From: Pirellulales bacterium
GTDB lineage: Bacteria; Planctomycetota; Planctomycetia; Pirellulales; Lacipirellulaceae
Direction: 5' to 3'
Assembly (NCBI GenBank): GCA_022841705.1
Contig: JALHQZ010000012.1
Coordinates: forward strand, 1-62,121
Length of the DNA stretch: 62,121 nucleotides
Shown: positions 1 to 8,574 of the stretch, piece by piece
Layout of the letters: each line of letters starts with the position of its first letter
Position numbering within the stretch: the stretch's first letter is position 1
Program-made: the position numbers and the translations under genes
Notes under the pieces: generated by a model
Seen by the model: the letters and a program-made list of their open reading frames with translations, nothing else
The model's database searches: none
Told to the model about the DNA's origin: nothing

Positions 1-153
1 CGCACGGCCGAGGGAGGCGAAGAACGCGGCTACGATGCCGCCAAAAAGATCACTGGTCGCAAGCGGCATCTGGCGGTCGACACTCTGGGACTGGTGCTCT
101 CCGTCGTGGTTTCGAGCGCCGGGTGCCGCTGGCGTGCCGCCAGTGGGATGTGA
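1..153 (+). pseudogene. IS5-family transposase fragment
   Basis: Frame 1 from the window edge reads a run ending in KKITGRKRHLAVDTLGLVLS. This is the conserved stretch of IS5/IS1182-type DDE transposases around the second catalytic Asp (KxxGRKRHxxVDTLG). The family resemblance stops after about 40 residues. The frame then runs into a GC-rich palindromic repeat (from about 123) and ends at TGA 151-153. The 5' part lies outside the window. It is either a decayed insertion-sequence remnant or a transposase cut by the repeat. The family call is good; inactivity is inferred from the missing C-terminal DDE segment. Confidence 0.75.
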
Positions 154-200
154 GGACAGACTCAACTCCGGGTTTGCACTGGCGGCACGCCAGTGGCACC
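122..200. repeat. Inverted repeat pair, GTGCCGCTGGCG type
   Basis: Positions 123-145 and 177-199 are inverted copies of a 23-bp sequence with one mismatch, separated by about 30 bp. The left copy supplies the broken C-terminus of the transposase fragment. The right copy lies just downstream of the sigma factor stop codon, so the pair could fold in the 3' UTR of that gene. Confidence 0.7.
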
Positions 201-214
201 CACTCCTTCGGGAA

Positions 215-1921
215 TCACGTCCCTTCCACCGGCACTTCCACGCCATCCAAGAACCCCGCCAGCGAGCGGCTGCGATACGGTTGCTGCAGCTTGCGCACCG
301 CTTTCGATTCAATCTGCCGCACGCGTTCGCGGGTGACGCTGAAGATCTTGCCCACTTCTTCCAGCGTGTAGCTGTAGCCATCGGTCAGGCCGTAGCGGAG
401 CTTGATGATCTCACGTTCGCGGTAGCTCAGTTCATTCATCACCTCGTTCAGGCGATCCTTGAGCGTTTCCAAGTTGTGGTCGTACAGCGGGTCATCCACG
501 CGGTGTTCTTCGATGAACTCGCCGAAGTAGTTGTCTTCGTGATCGCCCACCGGTTGGTCGAGACTCAGCGGCTGGCGGGTCATCTTCAGCACGCAACGGG
601 CGTCTTCCAAAGAGAGGCCGGTGATCTCGGCCACCTCTTCCGGGTTCGGTTCGCGGCCGTACTGTTGGATGAATTCGGTGGTCACGTTGCGAATCTTGCT
701 GAGCGTATCGATCATGTGCACCGGCAACCGAATTGTGCGGCTTTGGTCGGCGATGGCGCGGGTGATCGCTTGGCGAATCCACCAGGTGGCGTAGGTGCTG
801 AACTTGTAGCCGCGAGCATGCTCGAACTTATCCACCGCCCGCATCAGCCCGGTGTTCCCTTCTTGAATCAGGTCGAGGAAGCTTAAGCCCCGGTTGCGAT
901 AGCGCTTGGCGATTGACACCACCAACCGCAAGTTCGCCGCCGAGAGGCGCCGCTTGGCCGCATCGTGTGTGGCTTGGCGTTCCTTGGTGCGGGCCACCAA
1001 GTGGGCGAGCGTCGCCGGCGATTCGTGGGTGATTCGCATCAGGTACCGCAGTTCATGCCGCAGTTCGTTGGCGTGATGGGCGCCCAGCAGCGTGTGCGGT
1101 TCGGCCAGTTGCTGCTTGATGATCGCCATCCGTTGGCCGATTTCATGCAGCGTGTTCATCAGCGGTTGCAGCCGCGTGAGCCGCAGGTTCATCTCTTCCA
1201 CTAGCCGGACGATCTTGTTGCGGCGAACGACGAGCCGCCGCCACGCGTTGCGCTTTTGGGCCGGGGTGTTGGTCTTGCTGACTGCCGAGTAGAAATCGGT
1301 CTTGTTGAGCGCGAGCAAGTGCCGAATCGTGATCAGGTTCGGCCCGATCCGCTTCAGCACGCGTTTCTTTTCACTCGTGTTGGTGACCGAGATTTCAATC
1401 GTCCGGTCGAGCCGCAATTCGCCGCTAGCGACCTTCTCCAGCAGTTCCACGGCGCCTTGCAGCAGCAGATCGTTGCACAGCAGCGTGCGGCGGAAGCGAA
1501 TGCGGGCCGCTTCGATCGACCGGGCCGAGGAGATTTCGTCCTGCCGGTTGAGCATGGGGATTTCCCCCATTTGCATCAAGTACATCCGCACGGGGTCATC
1601 GACGTGCGATTCACCCCCTTCGCCAGTGGCGTCGAGGTCAATATCGAGATCAACATCCACCTCGTCGATGGGGAGCGACTCGACATCCTCTTCGAACTCA
1701 TCAACAATCAGGTCATCGAAATCAAGCCGAGGTTTCGTTGCGGAGGACTTTGCGGCTGGCTTGGCGGTGACCGGTTTGTTGGCAGTTTGGGTCACAACGA
1801 CCGACCGGCCTTTCGTCGTGGCAACGGCGGCGAGGGTGGCTTTGGGAGACTTCGTGGCAATTTCAGCGGCAGAGAGCTTGCGTTGGCGTGGCACGGTGTC
1901 TTTCCTGGAGAAGTCGATCAT
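215..1921 (-). CDS. rpoD: RNA polymerase primary sigma factor (sigma-70, RpoD/SigA)
   Basis: The 568-residue protein directs core RNA polymerase to housekeeping promoters. After a Lys/Ala-rich then acidic N-terminal segment (about 1-105), region 1.2 starts at DPVRMYLMQMGEIPML (109-124). A non-conserved stretch follows, then region 2 with LRLVVSIAKRYRNRGLSFLD (331-350), YKFSTYATWWIRQAI (372-386) and RTIRLPVHM. Region 4 carries the helix-turn-helix (YTLEEVGKIFSVTRERVRQI). Length and full domain set fit a group 1 sigma factor rather than an ECF type. The start is an ATG at 1921 without a strong ribosome binding site. The N-terminal extension is low complexity and lineage-variable. Confidence 0.95.
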   Translation of the reverse strand: MIDFSRKDTVPRQRKLSAAEIATKSPKATLAAVATTKGRSVVVTQTANKPVTAKPAAKSSATKPRLDFDDLIVDEFEEDVESLPIDEVDVDLDIDLDATGEGGESHVDDPVRMYLMQMGEIPMLNRQDEISSARSIEAARIRFRRTLLCNDLLLQGAVELLEKVASGELRLDRTIEISVTNTSEKKRVLKRIGPNLITIRHLLALNKTDFYSAVSKTNTPAQKRNAWRRLVVRRNKIVRLVEEMNLRLTRLQPLMNTLHEIGQRMAIIKQQLAEPHTLLGAHHANELRHELRYLMRITHESPATLAHLVARTKERQATHDAAKRRLSAANLRLVVSIAKRYRNRGLSFLDLIQEGNTGLMRAVDKFEHARGYKFSTYATWWIRQAITRAIADQSRTIRLPVHMIDTLSKIRNVTTEFIQQYGREPNPEEVAEITGLSLEDARCVLKMTRQPLSLDQPVGDHEDNYFGEFIEEHRVDDPLYDHNLETLKDRLNEVMNELSYREREIIKLRYGLTDGYSYTLEEVGKIFSVTRERVRQIESKAVRKLQQPYRSRSLAGFLDGVEVPVEGT

Positions 1922-2368
1922 GTGAGAAGATCAGAACGCCGAACCTGGAATGCACGCTGCGGGCCGATTGCCGCCACGCCCCGCCAACCGCGGGCGTAAC
2001 CTACTACCCATTAGAGACTTACGGCGACTTTTCGTCCCGCGTTTGGCGGCCGCGCGGGCCAGAATGTCGCCAAAAGGCAACACTTGCTGGCAACATGTGT
2101 TGCCGGGAGAGCACACCGGTACGACCAGCTTTTGACGGAGAAAGCTTAAACTCAGAGGGCACGGAGGAAGCACAGTGGAAGGAGAGAAAAAGAAGAGAAG
2201 AAAGTTTAGGAGAAGAGGTTGGATACAAATGCTGATTTGATTTGAGCTTGAAGAAATCCGATCACAGTTGAGATTTGGCTACGGATTCGACCTCAAACTC
2301 CTCCCTTCTCGCGCTTCTCTCTGTGCCCTCTGTGGTAAATTTGCTTCCGTCGCCCAACCACCAGCTCT
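1922..2368. repeat. Intergenic region with CACAGAGGGCACAGAG-type inverted repeat
   Basis: No gene is seen in this 447-bp gap between the divergent sigma factor and a plus-strand gene, so promoters for both should lie here. Positions 2150-2175 (ACTCAGAGGGCACGGAGGAA and on) and 2314-2340 (ending CTCTGTGGTAAA) are inverted, imperfect copies about 140 bp apart. The same repeat type recurs at 16431-16583. Confidence 0.6.
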
Positions 2369-3580
2369 ATGCCCGAAAAATCACTTCAACTCGCCTGGCT
2401 CGGTTTGCTGCCAGAACATGCCCAAGCTCGTGGGGACCTCGCCGCCTACGAAGGGATTGACTTCCTCTTCGTCGAGGCGACCGCTACCGACTGGGAAGCG
2501 AACGCCTTTGAACGGCAAGCCGAGCGGATTGCGGCGCTCAGCTACTTGCTGCCGAGCCTGCACACGGTGGTCCGCACCGCGCCCGGCTGCGGTGAAGTGG
2601 CGGCGGCGCAACTGGCCGAAGCGCTCGAACAAGTGAAAGAACCCGAGCTGCCGCTCGGCGTGGTGCGGAACGTCTCACTGCTCGACCAGCTTGACGACGT
2701 GATCTCCGCCGGCTGCGAACTACGCGAGCGCACTTCGCAAGACCCACTGGCCGAGAACGTGGCGCACGTCACAGCGGCCGAAGCGCCGCTCGGCCCGCAT
2801 CCGTTGGTGGATGCGTGGGAAGGAAAGGCCCGGATCATCGTCGCCGAGAATGTCGGAGCCGCAACTTTGGTCGTCGCCGCCGCGATGGCGACGCATTCCG
2901 GTGATGCGCTCCGTGCTCCGCTGATCGCCCAACTCGCCGCGGCGGGGCAACTGCTGTTCGGCGCGCTGCCAATCACGCGCCGCCGCGCAGCACTCGTGCT
3001 CGACGAGAACGGCGTGACACTGGAGCTCCCCCCCGGTAAATCGCTGCGCGGCGAAGACTGGCGCGCCGCGCTCGCCGACGAATGGGAAGGCTGCCCGCTG
3101 GCGCCGTTCACCGCCGCGGCCGAGCCGCCCCAGGGCCATCGCATCGAGCTCGCCAAATTGATTCAGCCCGCCGAGAACCCTACCAGTTGGCCCGCCGTGC
3201 TGCTGCTGGATGAAGGCCTCTCGTTCACGCTTGCCGTCCAAGTGGACAAGCCGCAGGCCGATCGGCGGTTGCAGCGCTTTCTGCAATCACTGGCAGATAG
3301 CCCCTCATTCCCCTGTGATCTAACGTGGCGCTTGGAGGGTGATCTTGAGGAAGGCGAAGCGATGCTCATCATCACCGCGATGGCTGACGAGGAGCCGCCA
3401 CTGATCGAGCTCGCCGCCGCCCTCGAACACGCCGTGATGGCCACCCCCGGCGCCGCCCTCGCCTCCGCCCCCGAAAACGGCGTGGGAATGCTGCAGCACG
3501 AATGGATCACGTCATTGCCGCGGGCGTTCGTGGAGCCGGTGGTTGATGTCCGGCCGGCGAGCGAGTGGGCGGATGATTGA
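2369..3580 (+). CDS. Hypothetical protein, 403 aa
   Basis: I do not recognise this protein. It begins at ATG with MPEKSLQLAWLGLLPEHA, has no signal peptide or membrane segment, and is rich in Ala, Leu and Glu. It appears to be a soluble two-part protein. The first part (to about residue 130) contains PSLHTVVRTAPGCGEVAAAQ. The second part contains repeated beta-strand-like segments (LLLDEGLSFTLAVQV, MLIITAMADEEPPLIELAAA). Codon pattern and clean length support it as real. It lies upstream of a crotonase with about 150 bp between, so no operon link is clear. Confidence 0.7.
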   Translation: MPEKSLQLAWLGLLPEHAQARGDLAAYEGIDFLFVEATATDWEANAFERQAERIAALSYLLPSLHTVVRTAPGCGEVAAAQLAEALEQVKEPELPLGVVRNVSLLDQLDDVISAGCELRERTSQDPLAENVAHVTAAEAPLGPHPLVDAWEGKARIIVAENVGAATLVVAAAMATHSGDALRAPLIAQLAAAGQLLFGALPITRRRAALVLDENGVTLELPPGKSLRGEDWRAALADEWEGCPLAPFTAAAEPPQGHRIELAKLIQPAENPTSWPAVLLLDEGLSFTLAVQVDKPQADRRLQRFLQSLADSPSFPCDLTWRLEGDLEEGEAMLIITAMADEEPPLIELAAALEHAVMATPGAALASAPENGVGMLQHEWITSLPRAFVEPVVDVRPASEWADD

Positions 3581-3594
3581 AGTCAATTTCGTCG

Positions 3595-3680
3595 GGTGCC
3601 ATGCCCACAGCCCTGAGTGGGCATGTGAGGTAAGAGTCTACTCCGCCTCCAAACCCACCTAGAGCTGTGGGAATGGCACC
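3595..3680. repeat. Inverted repeat pair, GGTGCCATGCCCACAGC type
   Basis: Positions 3595-3611 and 3664-3680 are inverted 17-bp copies with one mismatch, lying between the 403-aa hypothetical gene and the crotonase. It could form a transcript-end hairpin but has no T-run. Followed by a TTTTCGACCTTTCCACCTTT tract that is also found near 28660-28690. Confidence 0.65.
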
Positions 3681-3731
3681 ACCTATCTCACTTCTCACTT
3701 TTCGACCTTTCCACCTTTTGACCCCCCTCCC

Positions 3732-4511
3732 ATGCTCCCTCACGCCACCATCCGTGTTCGCGTCGACGGCGCCGTCGGCACAATCTTGCTCGACCGCGAC
3801 AACCGCCGCAACGCGCTCACGCGCGCAATGATCGCCGACCTGCGGCAAGCGCTCGGCGACTTGCATCTCGAACAGCGCGTGCGGAGCGTGATTCTCACCG
3901 GCGTCGGCTCCGCCTTCTGCGCCGGCCGCGATGTGCAGGAGCTCGCTGCCAGTGATGAGACCGACGCGCAGCGCTTCGGCGAAGAGGCGGAGCAGTTCCG
4001 CGATCTTCTGGCCGGGATGCTCGAGTTCCCGAAACCACTGATCGCCGCCGTCAACGGCCCTGCCCTCGCCAGCGGCGCCGCGCTCGTGCTGGCGTGCGAT
4101 GTGACGATCGCCAGCCCCACCGCCACGTTCGGGCTGCCCGAACCCCGCTGGGGTTTGGTCGCCGGCCCTGGCGCCGCGCTCTTGGCCTTCCGCATTGGCG
4201 CTGGCCCCGCCGGCAAGCTGCTGTTGGTGGGGGAAACAATTCCCGTAGCCGAAGCGCACCGCCTCGGCATCTACCACGAAGTGACGCCCGTTGATTCAAC
4301 GTGGGCCCGCGCGAAAGCGCTCGGCGACCAAATCGCGGCCTGCGCACCACAAGCAGTGCAACTCGCCAAGCGACAACTGTACGAAACCATCGGCGAACAA
4401 CTCTCGACCCAACTCACCAGCGGCGCCATCGCCAGCGCCACCGCCCGCACCACCGACGCCGCCCGCGAAGGCTTGGCCGCGTTTTTGGAGAAGCGGCCGC
4501 CGGTGTGGTAA
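3732..4511 (+). CDS. Enoyl-CoA hydratase/isomerase (crotonase) family protein
   Basis: A 259-residue crotonase-fold protein. The family normally hydrates or isomerises acyl-CoA thioesters in fatty or amino acid breakdown. Diagnostic segments are ILLDRDNRRNALTRAMI near the N-terminus, the oxyanion-hole motif SAFCAGRDVQE, NGPALASGAALVLACDVTIA, and ATFGLPEPRWGLVAGPG. The second catalytic Glu position is filled (FGLPEPRWG). The first catalytic Glu position of true hydratases seems occupied by Ser/Ala in ALASGAAL. The exact reaction therefore cannot be assigned. Typical length; ATG start. Confidence 0.88.
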   Translation: MLPHATIRVRVDGAVGTILLDRDNRRNALTRAMIADLRQALGDLHLEQRVRSVILTGVGSAFCAGRDVQELAASDETDAQRFGEEAEQFRDLLAGMLEFPKPLIAAVNGPALASGAALVLACDVTIASPTATFGLPEPRWGLVAGPGAALLAFRIGAGPAGKLLLVGETIPVAEAHRLGIYHEVTPVDSTWARAKALGDQIAACAPQAVQLAKRQLYETIGEQLSTQLTSGAIASATARTTDAAREGLAAFLEKRPPVW

Positions 4512-4950
4512 ACTTGCGGTCCAGAGGACCGACCAAGTAACCAAGCGAGAGCTTGATAAACGCGTCATCGAGCTTGAACGGCAAGTCCCCGAACCACAGC
4601 GCGATACGAAGCCGCACTCGCAATCGAAGCGGAAGCCGCAACGCGGCCCTCTCGATCCACCGCCGCGATTCGGACCCGATCCTCTCCGCTGGAGCGCCCG
4701 CCGATTTCATCCAGAGGAATGTTGAACGGGGGCTCCGGCTGCTCTGTTCCTGACTTTGCCGTTCTCCTGCATCCTTCGCGATGATTGAATTCAATAGCCC
4801 CCCGCAAACTCTTCGCCCCTTGCGCACCTTAATCCTCCCCTGCGTAAGCGTTCAACTCCCCGTGCGATTCGTCCGATGCAAGGCGTAGCCAGTCGCCCCG
4901 CCTTGCCGTGATCCGGCAGCAGTGCTGGCGCCTCTTCTTGAGCTCGCACA
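4512..4950. other. Intergenic region, no supported gene
   Basis: A 439-bp gap. A plus-strand open frame covers 4537-4725 (VTKRELDKRVIELERQVPE, then basic), but it has no convincing start or ribosome binding site. It may be a coding remnant. No repeat or RNA structure was recognised. Confidence 0.4.
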
Positions 4951-5862
4951 ATGTCGATTGTTGATTCCGCCGAAGCGCGGCAAAAACTGCTGGGAGTTCG
5001 GCCGAGCGCCCACCGCAAATTGGTGGGGCGGATGGGCAACTGGCAACTGGTGCGCCTACTTGGCGAAGGCGCGCTCACCCGGGTCTATTTGGCCCAGTCG
5101 GCCGACGCGCCCGATGCCCAGCCCGCGTACGCCGTAAAAGCGCTGCGAAAAGAGTGGTGGAACGATCCCGTGGCGATCGACACCCTGCGGCGCGAAGCGT
5201 GGATGGGCGCCAAGGTTTCGCATCCGCATTTGGCGCCGGTGCTCGCCGCGCATGTGTCCGGCCCGCCGTTCTATCTGGTGCTGCCGCGGCTCGCTGGCCA
5301 AACGCTGGCCGCTTACCAAACTTCGGGCCAGCGCCTCGCCCCGCCGATGGCGCTGTGGATTCTGCGGCAAGTCGCCGAAGCACTTAGCGCGCTGCATGAA
5401 GCGGGCGGCGTGATCCACGGCGATGTAAAACCCGCCAATATCATGATCGGCCCCGCCGGACACACCACCCTCTTGGACCTGGGCTTCTGCCAAACTGCCA
5501 CCGAAACCAAAAGCTGGGCGCAGCGTCCCGTGCTGGGCACGCTGAACTACCTGGCGCCCGAACGCCTCACAAGCGCGTGCAGCGCCGGTCCGCAAAGCGA
5601 TCTCTACAGCCTGGGGGTAGTGCTGTACGAGCTCCTGGCCGGCGAACTGCCGCTCGCCGCGAACGATCCCGCCGCCCTGATCGCGCTGCATCGCCAAGCG
5701 AAGCCGGTGAATCTTGCCGAGAGACGCCCCGATCTGCCGGTTTCCGTTGCTCGGCTCGCACACCGGCTGCTCGCCAAGGACCCACTCCGCCGACCGACCA
5801 GCGCGCAGGAAGTGGCGCGTGAACTGGTGCGGCTGGAGATTGAGTGCTTCGCACTGCGCTAG
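4951..5862 (+). CDS. Serine/threonine protein kinase (Hanks type)
   Basis: A 303-residue, single-domain cytosolic kinase. The glycine loop is LLGEGALTRVYLA (37-48). The ATP-binding Lys is K63 in AVKALRKE. The catalytic loop is VIHGDVKPANIMI, with Asp158, Lys160 and Asn163. The Mg loop is DLG (176-178) instead of DFG, and APE is at 202-204. The residue before the catalytic Asp is Gly rather than Arg, so it is a non-RD kinase that may not need activation-loop phosphorylation. It lacks the transmembrane helix and sensor domain common in planctomycete kinases. The target is unknown. Confidence 0.92.
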   Translation: MSIVDSAEARQKLLGVRPSAHRKLVGRMGNWQLVRLLGEGALTRVYLAQSADAPDAQPAYAVKALRKEWWNDPVAIDTLRREAWMGAKVSHPHLAPVLAAHVSGPPFYLVLPRLAGQTLAAYQTSGQRLAPPMALWILRQVAEALSALHEAGGVIHGDVKPANIMIGPAGHTTLLDLGFCQTATETKSWAQRPVLGTLNYLAPERLTSACSAGPQSDLYSLGVVLYELLAGELPLAANDPAALIALHRQAKPVNLAERRPDLPVSVARLAHRLLAKDPLRRPTSAQEVARELVRLEIECFALR

Positions 5863-5933
5863 CCGTTTCGCTGCGCCGCGAAACGCAGAGAATCTGGTTT
5901 GGCTTTCGCCCCCGCTCTTGTTACGATGAGGGC

Positions 5934-6533
5934 ATGTCTACGGGTACTGCAAGTTTCGTCTTCGGCCCCCCCGCGAATCCGGTTGTGATGCCGGTGAGTC
6001 GGGTTTCGGCCACCCAGTATTTGCAAATGATCGAGGCGGGGGTCTGGGACAACGGCGAAAAGGTTGAGCTCATCGAAGGAATCATCGTTCCCATGCCGCC
6101 TTCTGGCCCCGATCATACCAACTCCACAATCCGGTTCGTCCGCTTGTTTGCTCCCGTGCTCGATCAAGTAGAACTCTCCATTCAGGGGACGCTCATCGTT
6201 TCCGCCGAAAATGTGTTCGATCCTGACCTGGCGCTGCTTCGCATCAAACCCGGTGGATATCGAGCTCAGCAGCCGACGGCAGAAGACGTGCTGTTAGTCG
6301 TCGAGTCAGCGGCCAGTTCGCTCAAGCGCGATCAGCATGTAAAGCTTCCGCTGTACGCCACGGCGAAGATTCCAGAATACTGGATCGTTGATCTCAAGCA
6401 ACAGCAGCTTCATATTCATCGCGATCCGCAGGGTCCGGTCTATCGCGAGATGCATACCCACTCTAGCGACGAATTGGTATCACCACTTGCACTTCCGCAA
6501 CTTGTGCTGCGTGTGAACTCGCTTTTCGAGTGA
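5934..6533 (+). CDS. Uma2 family endonuclease-like protein (DUF820)
   Basis: Uma2 proteins have a PD-(D/E)XK nuclease-like fold and are abundant in cyanobacteria and planctomycetes; their role is unknown. This one shows the family pattern: YLQMIEAGVWDNGEKVELIEG near the start, PDHTNSTIRF, FDPDLALLR, LLVVESAASSLKRDQHVKLP, and YWIVDLKQQQLHIHRDP at the C-terminal side. I chose the ATG at 5934 because the protein then starts directly with a family-like N-terminus and no longer overlaps the kinase gene. It codes for 199 residues. Confidence 0.88.
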   Translation: MSTGTASFVFGPPANPVVMPVSRVSATQYLQMIEAGVWDNGEKVELIEGIIVPMPPSGPDHTNSTIRFVRLFAPVLDQVELSIQGTLIVSAENVFDPDLALLRIKPGGYRAQQPTAEDVLLVVESAASSLKRDQHVKLPLYATAKIPEYWIVDLKQQQLHIHRDPQGPVYREMHTHSSDELVSPLALPQLVLRVNSLFE

Positions 6534-6556
6534 GTTGCGATGAAGCGCCGACGCAT

Positions 6557-6621
6557 GAGCCCCCGACGTGAGTCGGGGGATTGTGCAGCCGCTCCGCTCC
6601 CCCGACTCACGTCGGGGGCTC
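6557..6621. repeat. Perfect inverted repeat pair, GAGCCCCCGACGTGAGTC type
   Basis: Positions 6557-6580 and 6598-6621 are perfect 24-bp inverted copies with a 17-bp loop. Each copy is itself partly palindromic (CCCCCGACGTGAGTCGGGGG). It lies between the convergent Uma2 and cdsA genes, so it could act as a bidirectional transcript end, but no T-tract follows. Confidence 0.8.
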
Positions 6622-6628
6622 AGTTGCG

Positions 6629-7546
6629 TTACGGTCCCACCACGCGGCAGATCCACAACACATAAGCCACCGGGGCGGCGAAGAGAATCGAGTCGAGCAG
6701 ATCGAGCACGCCGCCGAACCCGGGGAGCCAAGCGCTACTGTCTTTGAGCTGGGCATCGCGTTTGAGGAGCGAGATCGCCAGGTCGCCGACGACCCCGGCG
6801 ATGCCCACCACCAATGCGTACACAATGCAGCCAGCGAGCCACAGCGTGAAACCGCGATCGCTGGCGCAGCCCATCGCGCGGGCCATGGGGCCGAGCATGA
6901 GCGCGGCGGCGAGCACCGCGGCGCCGAATCCGCCGGCGGCCCCTTGCCAGGTCTTGCCGGGCGAGAGGAGCGGCGTCATTTTGTGTTTGCCAATCGCGCG
7001 ACCGGTGAAGTAGGCGCCGGTGTCGCTCGCCTTCACCACCGCGATCATTGAGAGCAGGGCGACCATGCCCCACTTTCCGTCGTCGCCACCGAAAGCCCGC
7101 AACTGCACGCAGAAACCCAACAGGCCGCCGACATACGAAATGCCCAGCACCGTCCGGGCCAATCGCGCGGTGGACACACCGGGACCGGTGTAACGGATCA
7201 TCTCCATCAGCACCGCGATCTGCATCGCCAGCACAAGCGCGAGCGCAAGCCACACGGCCGGGCCAACGCTCACCTGCTCAAGGCCGAGCAACACGGGAAT
7301 CGAGGCGGCGAGCGTCACGAAAACGGCGCCGCTCACTACCTCCCATCGCGCCGGTGTGGCGTCCCCCGCCATCGGCTGTGAACCGTTCCGAAAGAGCCGC
7401 ACGAACTCATCGGCTGCGAACAGACTCGCCACCAGCGCGAGCGGCGCTAAATACACCCCAGGCCGCGCCGCGTGGAAATCGAGCCACGCCAACGCCGCGA
7501 GCAGCGCGATCAGCCCCGCCCCGATGATGATTCGCCAGTGCAGCAA
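6629..7546 (-). CDS. cdsA: Phosphatidate cytidylyltransferase (CDP-diglyceride synthase)
   Basis: This integral membrane enzyme makes CDP-diacylglycerol from phosphatidate and CTP for phospholipid synthesis. The 305-residue protein has about eight hydrophobic segments. The C-terminal part carries the CDS signature in modified form: ISLLKRDAQLKDSSAWLPGF followed by GGVLDLLDSILF, keeping the KR, KD and GG/D positions. The usual His and Arg of the HGGxxDRxD part are Phe and Leu. KASDTGAYFTGRAIGKHK and LSPGKTWQGAAGG are further family blocks. The start is TTG at 7546 with GGGAGA six bases upstream. It follows uppS and purA on the same strand. Confidence 0.93.
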   Translation of the reverse strand: MLHWRIIIGAGLIALLAALAWLDFHAARPGVYLAPLALVASLFAADEFVRLFRNGSQPMAGDATPARWEVVSGAVFVTLAASIPVLLGLEQVSVGPAVWLALALVLAMQIAVLMEMIRYTGPGVSTARLARTVLGISYVGGLLGFCVQLRAFGGDDGKWGMVALLSMIAVVKASDTGAYFTGRAIGKHKMTPLLSPGKTWQGAAGGFGAAVLAAALMLGPMARAMGCASDRGFTLWLAGCIVYALVVGIAGVVGDLAISLLKRDAQLKDSSAWLPGFGGVLDLLDSILFAAPVAYVLWICRVVGP

Positions 7547-7562
7547 GTGATTCTCCCGTTAA

Positions 7563-7632
7563 GCCGCGACGCGCTAGCGGTGCGCGGTTCGTGTTGGTGT
7601 CGATTCAGCGCGCTCCGCTAGCGCGTCGCGGC
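7563..7632. repeat. Inverted repeat pair, GCCGCGACGCGCTAGCGG type
   Basis: Positions 7563-7585 and about 7608-7632 are inverted copies (GCCGCGACGCGCTAGCGG against CCGCTAGCGCGTCGCGGC). They lie in the 97-bp gap between uppS and cdsA. The same family occurs at 8431-8566 and as a single copy at 39038-39065. Confidence 0.75.
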
Positions 7633-7643
7633 ATAACGAAAAA

Positions 7644-8399
7644 TCACTTCTTCAACCCCCCGAAGCGGCGCACACGGTTGGCGTACGCGGTGATCGCTTC
7701 GGCCAGCGTGCTCTCGTCGAACTCGGGCCAGCAGAGGTCGGTGATCCAAATTTCGGCGTAGCTCACTTGCCACAGTAAAAAGTTGCTAATCCGCAATTCC
7801 CCGGCGGTGCGGATGAGCATGTCGGGGTCCGGCAGGCCGTGGGTATAGAGGTGGTCGGAAATGGTTTGCTCGGTAATCTCGTCGCACTTCAGTCGGCCCG
7901 CCTCGACCTGGTGGCCGATTTGCCGCACCGCGTCCACCAGTTCGGCCCGGCCGCCGTAGTTGATCGCCAGATTCAGCCACAACCCCGTACACTGCTGCGT
8001 GAACTCCACTGTACGGTCCATCTCGGCGAGCACCCGCTCGGGAATGCCGTCGCGCCGACCGAGAATGCGTACGCGCACATTGTGTTCCAGGAACGTGGGC
8101 CGCTCGTTCACCAGATACAACTCCAACAATTGCATCAAGAACTCAAGTTCATCGGCCGGGCGTTTCCAGTTTTCACTCGACAAGCAGTAGAGCGTGAGTT
8201 GTTCGATCCGCCCTAGGTTGCTGCACGCTTCGGTAATCTGCCGCACCACGCGTGCGCCGCGCTCGTGCCCGGCCGCCCGGGGCAAGCCCTGCCGCTCCGC
8301 CCACCGCCCGTTGCCATCCATAATAATGGCGATGTGCCGCGGCCAGCGCTCGAGCGGAATCGAGTCGAGCAGGTGCGGCGATATGGCGGAGGAAGTCAT
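7644..8399 (-). CDS. uppS: Isoprenyl transferase (undecaprenyl diphosphate synthase)
   Basis: A cis-prenyltransferase that extends farnesyl diphosphate with isopentenyl diphosphate to make the C55 lipid carrier for cell-wall and polysaccharide synthesis. The 251-residue protein has IIMDGNGRWAERQGLPRAAG (catalytic Asp28), LTLYCLSSENWKRP, and RTAGELRISNFLLWQVSYAE near the C-terminus. That last block has Ala for the usual Ser in R(T/S)SGE. I start at the ATG at 8399 (MTSSAIS), because sequence further upstream is the palindromic repeat at 8431-8566. Its place between purA and cdsA is typical of an uppS-cdsA pair. Confidence 0.95.
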   Translation of the reverse strand: MTSSAISPHLLDSIPLERWPRHIAIIMDGNGRWAERQGLPRAAGHERGARVVRQITEACSNLGRIEQLTLYCLSSENWKRPADELEFLMQLLELYLVNERPTFLEHNVRVRILGRRDGIPERVLAEMDRTVEFTQQCTGLWLNLAINYGGRAELVDAVRQIGHQVEAGRLKCDEITEQTISDHLYTHGLPDPDMLIRTAGELRISNFLLWQVSYAEIWITDLCWPEFDESTLAEAITAYANRVRRFGGLKK

Positions 8400-8430
8400 G
8401 TAACGTGTACGCGATTCACCAAGATTGTTT

Positions 8431-8566
8431 AGCCGCGACGCGCCAGCGGAGCGCGTGGTGTGAATGCGGAATGCGGAATGCGGAATCAAACGCGCTGAGT
8501 TTTTGATTCCGCATTCCCACTTCCGCATTTGTACCAACATACGCTCCGCTGGCGCGTCGCGGCTAA
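8431..8566. repeat. Nested inverted repeats between purA and uppS
   Basis: The outer pair is AGCCGCGACGCGCCAGCGG at 8431 onward and the inverse at 8542-8566. The inner pair is GCGGAATGCGGAATGCGG around 8467-8486 and its inverse around 8503-8528. The whole 136-bp block could fold into one long interrupted hairpin. Two repeat families are nested one inside the other. Confidence 0.7.
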
Positions 8567-8574
8567 ACGGGGAG

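Noticed and set aside
4537..4725. Frame VTKRELDKRVIELERQVPE after the crotonase
   Set aside because: It has no proper start or ribosome binding site and soon becomes Arg/Pro-rich. It may be a remnant but is not supported as a gene.
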